Assembly (NCBI GenBank): GCA_024643455.1
Contig: JAHEMV010000005.1
Location: forward strand, 1-33,482
Length of the DNA stretch: 33,482 nucleotides
Direction of reading: 5' to 3'
Source of the DNA: Cytophagales bacterium
GTDB lineage: Bacteria > Bacteroidota > Bacteroidia > Cytophagales > Cyclobacteriaceae
Position 1 is the stretch's first letter. Every line of letters begins with the position of its first letter. The translations under genes were made by a program, and so were the position numbers. The notes beneath the pieces were generated by a model that did not search any database, was not told where the DNA came from, and saw only the letters and a program-made list of their open reading frames with translations. Below, in pieces: positions 20,401 to 28,580 of the stretch.

Positions 20401-20908
20401 AAATCTACTTACCTGGTCTATGACACAAACGGATAGAATAATATTTGAACCTGTAAACTTTGAATTGAGAGAGGTCATTGTCGAGAATATAAATTTTCAT
20501 AATGTTCTGGCAAAAGAGAAAGGTGTAGTTATTGATTTTTCTATACCGGATAAAATAAGAAGTTATGGCGACAAAGAAATGATCAATACTGTGATAAGAA
20601 ATTTGCTTAGCAATGCATTAAAATTCACACCTGCTGGGAAAGCTATAAAAATAACTGTTACAGATAAGAGTTCATTTTGGAATGTAAGCATACTTGATGA
20701 AGGAATTGGGATCAGTCCTGAAAATCAGGAAAAAATTTTTCGTGTAGATACTCAATTTAAAACTGAGGGAACATCAGGTGAAAAGGGCACTGGTTTGGGA
20801 TTGATTATCTGTAAAGAGTTTGTTGAGCGAAATGGAGGTAGGATATCCTTAATCAGCGATGATGGGAAGGGGAGTAAGTTTAGCTTTTCTATACCAAAGG
20901 CCATTTAG
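17483..20908 (+). CDS. Two-component sensor kinase with Reg_prop beta-propeller and Y_Y_Y domain, HisKA/HATPase, no receiver or AraC domain
   Basis: About 15 'LWxGTxxGLNxFD'-type repeats (MWFGTEDGLNKYD, LWIGTYGGGLNRLD, LWVGTNNGLNKFD and others), Y_Y_Y-like 'YILEGLDNTWNDVGNRNFITFANIDPGKYTLKVRSEN', TM, 'FFSIIAHDLKNPFSSLLSISQLM', 'GTGLGLIICKEFVERNGG'. Ends at FSFSIPKAI. Confidence 0.93.
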   Translation: MKNRYHVYGLFFYFLFLLKISALAQNDQLRFERLTINDGLSLSSVYSIYQDSKGFMWFGTEDGLNKYDGQRFRIFRPEPGNPYSLANKWTEIIYEDSKAQIWFGSKGGLTRFDPKLEIFSRYTSKEMLHKLSGDTISYLVEDGNKKLWVGTSSGINMIDLVTNQVQFKDLMEIQIFNINPLPNGDIWVGTSKGIFIKKAGDASFLSINVDNPGYSKSNGMAILHDNNGNIWAGVGNILFRYDQIKNLLINQCTIGTETFGNHNVQIEKMVMDNQQNLWLSTSDGLYKFSTQSGKINSIFKTDDVSHSLANNSIKSILLDKQGNLWYGTFEEGIYRIDTKTNAYVNFRNNPADPQSLSENGINCIFEDLAGKIWFGTFGAGISIYNPSGHKFGLIGYNPLNKYSLSSNFIWNIWETNDDFLLIGTNDKGLNMLDLNSGKVEFFDHEPNNEKSLSHSSVRNVYQDSKNRIWIGTDGGGLNLFRPRSRTFTHFKKNDADSLSISSNSVRVIKEDQEGRLWVGTRTGLNLFDPEMHTFKRYLHDDQDSNSISNDFVYSAIYQDKNGYLWIGTYGGGLNRLDIKSGIFKHFLFDPDNLETISDNIVFSIFEEDSGSLWVGTNNGLNKFDPQTGKFQRFGIYDGLPNEVIYGILPGEGDDLWLSTNRGICRFNANTLKVKNFSTKDGLQSNEFNGGAFHRGHSGMLYFGGVYGLNIIDPKLDYVDENKSKMVITSLEILGHEVITLPDTSGSNSINKIIKKGEQYFLQKNISFTDEIILNYKYRFFSIGYAALNSPGHDNLRYQYILEGLDNTWNDVGNRNFITFANIDPGKYTLKVRSENADGILGIVTDELTIIVTPPFWKTWWFFLIEIFILITIVGFLYKYLLKLKTNRLLRIQNEKINQANLKLIESENNLKEINVTKDKFFSIIAHDLKNPFSSLLSISQLMTEDYHNLDEEDKEKGIKVVNDSARRIYRLLENLLTWSMTQTDRIIFEPVNFELREVIVENINFHNVLAKEKGVVIDFSIPDKIRSYGDKEMINTVIRNLLSNALKFTPAGKAIKITVTDKSSFWNVSILDEGIGISPENQEKIFRVDTQFKTEGTSGEKGTGLGLIICKEFVERNGGRISLISDDGKGSKFSFSIPKAI

Positions 20909-21019
20909 TTAGAAAACGGTTTTAATACAAAAAAACGCTAATGGAAGTAATTCAGAATTTTTATATCCTATCCATGTATCTTAAAAGGTCCGTTTCCAAA
21001 TTCAAGAGAAGCAAATCTC

Positions 21020-21040
21020 ACTTTTGAATTGTTCAAAAGT
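21020..21040. repeat. Perfect inverted repeat ACTTTTGAA-TTG-TTCAAAAGT upstream of the surface protein gene
   Basis: 9-bp arms with 3-nt loop, followed by a second short hairpin TTAGC-tttag-GCTAA; 58 nt before the preferred ATG at 21098. Confidence 0.6.
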
Positions 21041-21097
21041 ATGACTTAGCTTTAGGCTAAAATTTTGGAATTTGGTTTGAAGTTAAATGAGTGGTTC

Positions 21098-24000
21098 ATG
21101 TTAAGGACTTGGGTGCTCTTGTGTTGGTTGATTCCAGTATTGGGACTTGCTCAATCCGAGCATGAAACATGCAAGCCTATAGCTGTTTCCAGAGCTGAGC
21201 ATATACTGGATTCGCTGACTGTCATTCCTGAAAGTATATTTTTTAGGGAGCAATCCAATGTTTCCTATCATTATGATCCGAATTCAGGCATGATCTATTT
21301 TGATGTTGATCAAACGTTGGATTCGATTACAATTTGCTATCAGACCATTCCCTATCAGTTACACAAAACTTTTCAAAGAAAAGACCTCGTCGCATACAAG
21401 GAACAAATGGTTTATTCATCAGCAAAGCCAAAAGATGGGACTAGTGTTTTAGATCAGAAAGTTGAACTTTTCCCGACTGATAACCTACAGAAAAGCGGAA
21501 GTCTAAGCAGAGGAATTTCTTTTGGTAATACCCAAAATGTAGTCGTAAACTCAGCTTTAAACTTGCAATTGGAAGGCAAACTTGGAGACGACCTAAATAT
21601 TAGGGCTTCTATCACGGATCAGAATGTTCCTTTTCAGCCTGAAGGAAATACGGCCCAAATCCAGGATTTTGACAATATATTTATTGAGTTGTATAACGAC
21701 AAGTTCTCTCTGAAGGGGGGAGATGTGGTATTCCGAAATAAAGAGTCTGAGTTTTTACGTTATTATAAAAACGTGCAGGGAGGGATGCTCAGCACTAGTT
21801 ATAACATTGGCCAAAAATCCTTAGCAGAAACTTCGTTGGGCGTTAGTGTAGCAAAAGGTAAATTTGCATCAATACAAATAGAAGCGGAAGAGGGAGTATC
21901 CGGTCCCTATCGAATTACCATCCCAAACACGAGTGATTTTATCATTATCCTGGCAAATTCAGAAAAAGTATTTGTAGATGGGGTGCAATTGCAGCGCGGA
22001 TTCAATTACGACTACGTGATTGATTATAATAAGGCAGAGATTCAGTTTACTAGCAAAATCCTGATCACCAAATTTTCGCGAATACGAATCGATGTTGAAT
22101 ATTCGGATCAGAATTACAGTCGGAGTGTTTTGGCGGCTAGCCATTACCAGAAATTTGGGAAAGCCAACTTTTCATTTAATTATTACTCAGAAAAAGACAA
22201 TCCAAACAATCCACTAACTATAAGCCTCAACGAAACAGATAAAGAGTTGATGCGAACTATAGGCGATGATCTTGATAAGGCAGTAAAATTGAGTGCGCAG
22301 GAAGTGGAATTTAATCAGGATGAAATACTCTATGAGCTAGTAGATACCCTGGACATAGATTCCAATCCAATTCAGGTCTTTCGCTACTCAAACAATGCAG
22401 ATACTGTATTATATCGGGTTTCATTTAGTGAATTAGGATCTGGAAAAGGAGATTATATCCTGACAAAAAATACTGCAAATGGCAGAATCTTCGCGTGGGT
22501 TTCACCAGAGAATAATGTGAAACAAGGTAGTTATGCTCCAATTTCAAAAATACCAGCTCCAAATAAAAAAGAAATGATTACCATAGGAGGAGGAGTTGAT
22601 CTTACCAAATATGAAAAAGTGTATGCCGAAGTGGCTTTTTCAAATAACGACTTAAACCTATTTTCTGATCTTGATGATGAAAATGATCATGGATTTGCTG
22701 TTAAAGGAGGGATTGCTTCGACAAAAAGGCCTGTCCGTTTTTTGAAAAAATATCTGCTATCCGCCAATACCGATTTTGAATTTGATAATTCGTTTTTTAA
22801 TCCAATAGATCGATATCGATATGTCGAATTTGATCGGGATTGGAATTATACACCCACGGACTCCAGCGACAAATCTGCTGACCATATTTTGAACGCGGCC
22901 ATTAACTTCGAAAAAGATGCATTGAATAGGCTAGGATATAAAATCGTAAAACGGAAACGGGATATCTATATTGACGGCACCCAGCAATACATGGATTATT
23001 CGCAATCAGTTGGCAAATTCCAACTCATTACAAATGCTTTTTTGCTTAGAAACACGACGGAGATATTTCATTCCGATTGGAATAGAATAAATGCTGAGGC
23101 ATATTATAAAACAAAATTATTCGTACCTGGCTATAAACTAACTATTGACGAAAATGAAGTTATGGCCTTGGCTTCTGATTCGATCATCAGTTCAAGCATG
23201 AATTATCGGGAACATCGGTTTTTCGTGAATAGCAATGATTCATTGAAAACAAAATTTGGGATATCATACAGTCTTCGGGAAGATAAAAGCCCGATGGCGG
23301 GAGCAATGCAAACTAGCAATCAATCCCGCACCACTAATTTATTCATCAATTCCACGCTCTCTCCAAATCAACTATTAAATTTTCTTTTGACTTACAGAGA
23401 CAATAAGAATTACCTGGTTGCCGGAGGGCCTAAAAGCGAGGAGACTTTGATTATTCGAACAGACTGGTATGCTAGTTTTTTGAAGAAGCATATCAAATCA
23501 GATTTGACCTATACAATCGGGAATGGCCGCGAGTTGAAAAGAGAATTTGTTTATGTTCCTGTACCCACGGGTGAAGGCACACATACCTGGAGAGACGATA
23601 ATGGAGACGGTGTGCAGGATTTGAGTGAGTTTTATATTGCTATTAATGCTGATGAAAAAAACTACATCAAAATATTTGTGCCAACCAAAGATTACGTTTT
23701 CGCCTATGAAAATAATTTTAACTATCGTTTAAATTTTGAACTTCCTAGAAACTGGAAAGATGCAAATGGCATTAAAAAACTATTGTCAAGGATTTCATCC
23801 GCTTCATCGTGGAACATTACCAAACGTCTCACCAACACGGATATTGCAGCCAGGATACTGCCGTTTTATAATGATATTCCTGAAGAAGATTTACTTTCGC
23901 TCAAAGAAACTATACGAAGCCGAATTTTTTATAACAGGTCAAATCCGGGTCTGGGATTGGATTTCGGATATTTAAAATCAGGGAATAAGCAATTGATGTC

Positions 24001-24547
24001 TCAAGGTTTCGAACAAATTGACCGGGATGAGTATTCTGCTAACACCCGGGTGAATGTGAGTAAAACCTATAACTTAAAATTGATGTATTTGTGGGGTACT
24101 TCTGCCAGCAGTTCAGATTATTTACTAGGTAGGAATTACACCATCGACCGATATAAAGTACTACCCGAAATTGCCTGGCAACCAAATACAAATCTTAGAC
24201 TATCCGTCTTGTATGGGTTTTCTGAAAAGGTTAATACGATTAGTGACCTTGGTGAACAAGCGAAAATCCATGAAATAATATCCAATTTGCGAATCAGTAA
24301 GGCAGCAGATTTGTCACTTGATGCCTTCTTGAAATATAGTGATATCCAGTATGACGGAAATGTTAATACTCCGGTAGCCTATGAAATGTTGGAGGCATTG
24401 CAACCCGGACAGAACTATTCATGGAGTCTAATATTTCAGAAAAAAATTCTAATGGGTCTTCAATTGTCTATGAGTTATGAAGGAAGAAAATCTGAAAACA
24501 ATGACGCCGTCCATATTGGCCGCATGCAGGTCAGTGCCTTATTTTAG
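21098..24547 (+). CDS. Large outer-membrane/surface protein, predicted beta-rich, Bacteroidota-specific type
   Basis: Signal peptide MLRTWVLLCWLIPVLGLAQ when started at the ATG at 21098 (the ORF-track start at 21065 is a TTG). 'GSLSRGISFGNTQNVVVNSALNLQLEGKLGDDLNIRASITDQNVPFQPEGNTAQIQDFDNIFIELYNDKFSLKGGDVV', amphipathic strand-like repeats throughout and an aromatic-ended C-terminus (MQVSALF). Confidence 0.75.
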   Translation: MLRTWVLLCWLIPVLGLAQSEHETCKPIAVSRAEHILDSLTVIPESIFFREQSNVSYHYDPNSGMIYFDVDQTLDSITICYQTIPYQLHKTFQRKDLVAYKEQMVYSSAKPKDGTSVLDQKVELFPTDNLQKSGSLSRGISFGNTQNVVVNSALNLQLEGKLGDDLNIRASITDQNVPFQPEGNTAQIQDFDNIFIELYNDKFSLKGGDVVFRNKESEFLRYYKNVQGGMLSTSYNIGQKSLAETSLGVSVAKGKFASIQIEAEEGVSGPYRITIPNTSDFIIILANSEKVFVDGVQLQRGFNYDYVIDYNKAEIQFTSKILITKFSRIRIDVEYSDQNYSRSVLAASHYQKFGKANFSFNYYSEKDNPNNPLTISLNETDKELMRTIGDDLDKAVKLSAQEVEFNQDEILYELVDTLDIDSNPIQVFRYSNNADTVLYRVSFSELGSGKGDYILTKNTANGRIFAWVSPENNVKQGSYAPISKIPAPNKKEMITIGGGVDLTKYEKVYAEVAFSNNDLNLFSDLDDENDHGFAVKGGIASTKRPVRFLKKYLLSANTDFEFDNSFFNPIDRYRYVEFDRDWNYTPTDSSDKSADHILNAAINFEKDALNRLGYKIVKRKRDIYIDGTQQYMDYSQSVGKFQLITNAFLLRNTTEIFHSDWNRINAEAYYKTKLFVPGYKLTIDENEVMALASDSIISSSMNYREHRFFVNSNDSLKTKFGISYSLREDKSPMAGAMQTSNQSRTTNLFINSTLSPNQLLNFLLTYRDNKNYLVAGGPKSEETLIIRTDWYASFLKKHIKSDLTYTIGNGRELKREFVYVPVPTGEGTHTWRDDNGDGVQDLSEFYIAINADEKNYIKIFVPTKDYVFAYENNFNYRLNFELPRNWKDANGIKKLLSRISSASSWNITKRLTNTDIAARILPFYNDIPEEDLLSLKETIRSRIFYNRSNPGLGLDFGYLKSGNKQLMSQGFEQIDRDEYSANTRVNVSKTYNLKLMYLWGTSASSSDYLLGRNYTIDRYKVLPEIAWQPNTNLRLSVLYGFSEKVNTISDLGEQAKIHEIISNLRISKAADLSLDAFLKYSDIQYDGNVNTPVAYEMLEALQPGQNYSWSLIFQKKILMGLQLSMSYEGRKSENNDAVHIGRMQVSALF

Positions 24548-24649
24548 TTTTGCTGAACATTCATGTAAAGTGAAAAGTCCATCAGTTGATATTTCAAGAA
24601 TTTTCAGCTATACCCTTCCCATAATCCACTTTTGTATTGAATTTAGCTT

Positions 24650-24683
24650 CCAATAAAATCTTTGTTTTTAGGATTTTTATTGG
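24650..24683. repeat. Imperfect inverted repeat between convergent genes, possible terminator
   Basis: CCAATAAAATC (24650-24660) and GATTTTTATTGG (24672-24683) are reverse complementary with one bulged base. Overlaps the stop codon of the minus-strand MBL gene; no strong T tract. Confidence 0.4.
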
Positions 24684-25585
24684 CTTGTAAGCTCTTCATA
24701 CGTTGCAGACAAAGACCGGTCAATTCCATCTCCTTTCCATTCGTCAGCACCTGCAATGGCCTGGATTTTCATGATCTCTTCCTGGCTTTTTCCAGCTTTT
24801 ATTGCCGACTGTACCGTGTCCAGCAATCTGGACAAATAATTTTGAAATGCTTTGATATCATTTTTATTCCCTACCACATCAAAACCATCGCCCGCATGCC
24901 CAAATATAAATTTGGTGTCGTTGTCATAATTTTTTTGAGCCATTTCAAGTACTTCAATCCAATTTTGAACGGAAGCTCCTGCAGATTTATCAATGAAAGG
25001 ATAACGCCTGTTAAAAACCAGGTCACCCATATGGGCAATATTAGCATTTTCAAAATGAATAATGGCATCACCATCAGTATGAGCCGGGCCAAAATACTTC
25101 AGAGAAATGAGCTCATTCCCAATCTTGCCAGACCATTCTTTAGTAAAGGTTGTGTCGGGATAGAGTTGTACATCTTCTTTTCCGCCTTCTTTGGCAACGC
25201 GCATTTGGTTCTTTTTAGAATTTTCATGGGCTAATACCATATTCGTAATACCTTTAAAAGCAATATTTCCACTGGTATGATCGCCATGATGATGTGTGTT
25301 AATCAAAAGGTCGATTTGTTTGGTTGATTGTTTTTTGATGGCTTCAATTAAGTGTTGTGCTTGCTCAGGAAATTCAGTATCTACTACAACTATTCCATCC
25401 TTTGTGATCATCCACCCAATTGTTCCTCCACGCTCGGTAAAAAAACCAACATTATTTCTTAGAGGAGTCATTTGGTATGGAGATTCTTGTGAAATCAGAC
25501 TGGCTAAAAGATTTTGATGGACCAATGAAAGCCCCAATCCTGAAATGGCAGATGCTTTAAGAAAGATTCTTCGTGACGTATTCAT
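24677..25585 (-). CDS. MBL-fold metallohydrolase with Tat-type signal peptide
   Basis: 302 aa; N-terminus MNTSRRIFLKASAISGLGLSL (twin-arginine SRRxFLK), metal motif 'LLINTHHHGDHTSGN', downstream 'GPAHTDGDAIIHF' and 'FIFGHAGDG'. Confidence 0.9.
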   Translation of the reverse strand: MNTSRRIFLKASAISGLGLSLVHQNLLASLISQESPYQMTPLRNNVGFFTERGGTIGWMITKDGIVVVDTEFPEQAQHLIEAIKKQSTKQIDLLINTHHHGDHTSGNIAFKGITNMVLAHENSKKNQMRVAKEGGKEDVQLYPDTTFTKEWSGKIGNELISLKYFGPAHTDGDAIIHFENANIAHMGDLVFNRRYPFIDKSAGASVQNWIEVLEMAQKNYDNDTKFIFGHAGDGFDVVGNKNDIKAFQNYLSRLLDTVQSAIKAGKSQEEIMKIQAIAGADEWKGDGIDRSLSATYEELTSQ

Positions 25586-25716
25586 AGTTAGTAAAGTTAG
25601 TGAACTAAATTTACTAAAATGATCGGTTAAAAAAGCATGAATTTTACATATACAGCATCAAATTTTGTTACTTATCAGCAATTGGTTATGCTGTTATCTA
25701 TAAAAATTATTACAAG

Positions 25717-27111
25717 CTAAAACATATGTACTCCAAAAAAGCGGTCTAATATGGTAAGAATAAATATTACTCCCAATACGACCGGGCAAAGGTAACTTAT
25801 TGCAAAGTCGATATATTTTTCTACCAACGTTCCTTTAAACCCAGGATGCCCGGTTTCTATTTCTTTGTTTAGATTTTGCTTTTTCCACACATAGGCAGTG
25901 AAAATTGTAATAAGAAATCCTCCTAACGGCAACAAAGTGTCGCTCCCTACATGTTGGACAAAATCAATGAAACTTGTCGCTTTATCATTGCCGATATAGG
26001 TAATGAAATTGGTAAAATAATTGGAATCCCCACTGGAAATCAGTGACGGAACACCCATCATAAATATAAATAAGGCGATAAACCAAACGGCATATTTTCG
26101 TTCTACTTTTAGTTCGTCCACAGCGTAAGTCACTGGTACTTCAAGCAGAGAGATAGTGGAAGTAAGGGCGGCAAAAGCTAATAACAGAAAAAACAAAGCG
26201 CCGACAATTCTTCCTACGATCGGTCCGATACTCTCAAAAGCTCCTGGTAAAATAGTAAAAATAAATCCTGGGCCTCCTTCGATTGATGCCATATCTCCAT
26301 TGCTTAAGTAGGCTACAAATGGAAACATCATCAAACCTGCAAGAAAGGCGATTCCCGCATCCGACAAAGTAATTAGAGCTGCAGAAGAAATAATGTTATC
26401 CTTTTTGGAAACATAACTGCCATAGGTTATCAAGGCTCCCATTCCCAGTGAAAGTGAGAAAAATGCCTGCCCGAGTGCATTGTAAATTACTTTAAAGTTG
26501 ATTTCAGAAAATTGTGGGATCAAGTAATATGCAATACCTTCAAACGCATGTGGAAGAGTCATTGAATAAATGACCAAAATAATAATCAATCCCAAAAGCG
26601 CTGGCATCAGTACCTTTGATGCTTTTTCTATACCTCCTGAAATACCCCTGCTCACCACGTATGCTGTAGAAAACATGAAGATTATCGCATAAAGTCCAAC
26701 TCGTCCAATATTGTTGATGTATTCTCCAAACTGATTGCCGATTTCAAAATTGCCTAGGGATAGCTGTACAAAATATCCAAAAGCCCATCCTGCTACAACG
26801 TTGTAAAAGGAAAGGATAAAAACTCCAGCGATCAAACCTAACACTCCAATATATCTCCATTTAGGGTGACCAAGGGAAACAAATGCACCGACAGCATTTT
26901 TTTGAGTTTTTCTTCCAATTGCGATTTCTGTCACCATCACCGGGAAACACAAAAGAAAACAAAACAGCAAATACATGATGACAAATGCGGCCCCACCGCC
27001 ATTGGCTACTTCAAATGGAAACTTCCAGATATTGCCAAGGCCGACTGCGCTACCTGCTGCTGCGGCTATAAATCCGAACTTATTTGAAAATTTACTTCTG
27101 GCTTGAGACAT
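25717..27111 (-). CDS. Sodium-dependent transporter, SNF (neurotransmitter:sodium symporter) family
   Basis: 'KFGFIAAAAGSAVGLGNIWKFPFEVANGGGAAFVIMYLLFCFLLCFPVMVTEIAIGR' is the NSS TM1-TM2 signature. 'MSQARSKFSNKFG' (ATG at 27111) is preferred over the ORF-track start at 27156. Confidence 0.94.
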   Translation of the reverse strand: MSQARSKFSNKFGFIAAAAGSAVGLGNIWKFPFEVANGGGAAFVIMYLLFCFLLCFPVMVTEIAIGRKTQKNAVGAFVSLGHPKWRYIGVLGLIAGVFILSFYNVVAGWAFGYFVQLSLGNFEIGNQFGEYINNIGRVGLYAIIFMFSTAYVVSRGISGGIEKASKVLMPALLGLIIILVIYSMTLPHAFEGIAYYLIPQFSEINFKVIYNALGQAFFSLSLGMGALITYGSYVSKKDNIISSAALITLSDAGIAFLAGLMMFPFVAYLSNGDMASIEGGPGFIFTILPGAFESIGPIVGRIVGALFFLLLAFAALTSTISLLEVPVTYAVDELKVERKYAVWFIALFIFMMGVPSLISSGDSNYFTNFITYIGNDKATSFIDFVQHVGSDTLLPLGGFLITIFTAYVWKKQNLNKEIETGHPGFKGTLVEKYIDFAISYLCPVVLGVIFILTILDRFFGVHMF

Positions 27112-27363
27112 AAACAGCTTAAATTGTATTGTGAGATAAGGCACAAAAAAAAGCATATTAATTCATACTTACCAAATTATTTCTATGAAACATGATTTTG
27201 GAATTATATTTCATTTGGCGGTTAAGGCCAAAAGCATTAAATGAATTTTTTATAAGTTCATTTTACTTAGTTGGCAGCTTGAATTACTAATTCCTATATT
27301 TATCATATGATACGATTTTGAATATAGCAAATAGCTGTGTTCAACCTTTTGAATTTATTTAAT

Positions 27364-27732
27364 ATGAATGAAATCAACGAACAAAAGATTAACTCGAAAT
27401 TGGAAGAATTGCAAAAGTATTTGAAAATTGATACTAGCGAAAATAGTTGGGAATATGACCTGCAGAAAGAGTTAAAGGTCACAAATATCTACTTTAACAT
27501 TTTCCGAGTTATAGGATTAATAATTATGGTTGCTTCCGCGATTATTGCGCTAATTGCTTTCTTTGCTGATGACTTGACAATTTTAGGGTTTGAGATTAAG
27601 GAGATCTATCTTCCGATTTTCTTTTTAATAGCGATGTTATTTAATCTTTTAATCACGCAAGGTAAAATGGAATTGAAAAAAGACAGGATAAAAACTTTTT
27701 TGCTCCTGAAAGAATTAAATAAAGGAACGTAA
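27364..27732 (+). CDS. Small two-TM membrane protein of unknown function
   Basis: 122 aa from ATG 27364 (the ORF track uses GTG 27337). Charged N-terminus, two hydrophobic helices (FRVIGLIIMVASAIIALIAFF; IYLPIFFLIAMLFNLLI), same strand and 32 nt before larE. Confidence 0.6.
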   Translation: MNEINEQKINSKLEELQKYLKIDTSENSWEYDLQKELKVTNIYFNIFRVIGLIIMVASAIIALIAFFADDLTILGFEIKEIYLPIFFLIAMLFNLLITQGKMELKKDRIKTFLLLKELNKGT

Positions 27733-27764
27733 TTAACTTTCTTGGTAAAAATGAAATTGGACGT

Positions 27765-28580
27765 ATGAGTTTAGATCAAATAAATACAAAGAAAGAAGAG
27801 ATTGAAAGCTGGTTTGGGACTAACTGCTCCAAAGTGATTGTCGCCTTTTCTGGGGGGGTGGATTCCTGCCTGGTGGCTTTTTTGGCCAGGAAATATTTAG
27901 GGAAGGAAAACACATTAGCAGTCATAGCCGATTCCCCTAGTTTAAAAAGAAAGGATTTGGAAATAGCCCGGGCTTTTTGTGCAGAGTTTGATATTGAATT
28001 GGAGATTGCTCATACCAAGGAGCTTGACAACCCGAATTATGCATCAAATCCCATAGATCGATGCTATTTCTGCAAATTTACGTTGTATGATGAATTACAA
28101 ACTATAGCAAGTCAATATCCAGGCACAGTTATATTGAATGGACAGAATTTTGATGACCTGGGTGATTACCGACCGGGGATCAAAGCAGCTCAGGAATACA
28201 AAGTACTGAAGCCATTAGCAGATTGTAAATTTTCAAAAAAAGACATACGTGATTTGGCTTTGCATTTCAATTTGTCAACCTGGGATAAACCTGCAAGTCC
28301 ATGCCTGAGTAGCAGAATCCCATACGGACAAGAGGTTACTGTTGAGAAATTAAGGCAGATTGAAGATGCAGAGAATATGCTCAATTCACTAGGCTTTGAA
28401 GAGGTGCGCGTTCGTCATTTTGGTGATCGAGCCAAAGTCGAAGTGCCAGCAGATCAGTTGGAAAGGCTGAAAATTCATGAAAAAACCATACTTGAAAATA
28501 TGCGTGATATCGGTTTTGAAATTTGTGATATTGATGAAGAAGGATTGATTTCAGGAAAATTAAACAGAGCAATAGCGTGA
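27765..28580 (+). CDS. larE: LarE: ATP-dependent sulfur insertase for nickel-pincer nucleotide synthesis (three-Cys type)
   Basis: 271 aa; PP-loop 'VIVAFSGGVDSCLVA', 'SNPIDRCYFCKFTLYDEL', 'NGQNFDDLGDYRPGIKAAQE', 'KPASPCLSSRIPYGQEVT', 'GFEEVRVRHFGDRAKVEV'. Confidence 0.94.
   Translation: MSLDQINTKKEEIESWFGTNCSKVIVAFSGGVDSCLVAFLARKYLGKENTLAVIADSPSLKRKDLEIARAFCAEFDIELEIAHTKELDNPNYASNPIDRCYFCKFTLYDELQTIASQYPGTVILNGQNFDDLGDYRPGIKAAQEYKVLKPLADCKFSKKDIRDLALHFNLSTWDKPASPCLSSRIPYGQEVTVEKLRQIEDAENMLNSLGFEEVRVRHFGDRAKVEVPADQLERLKIHEKTILENMRDIGFEICDIDEEGLISGKLNRAIA

Noticed and set aside
24662-25234. 190-aa plus-strand ORF antisense to the MBL hydrolase
   Set aside because: The opposite strand encodes a clear MBL-fold protein with catalytic motifs; the antisense translation has no family signature.
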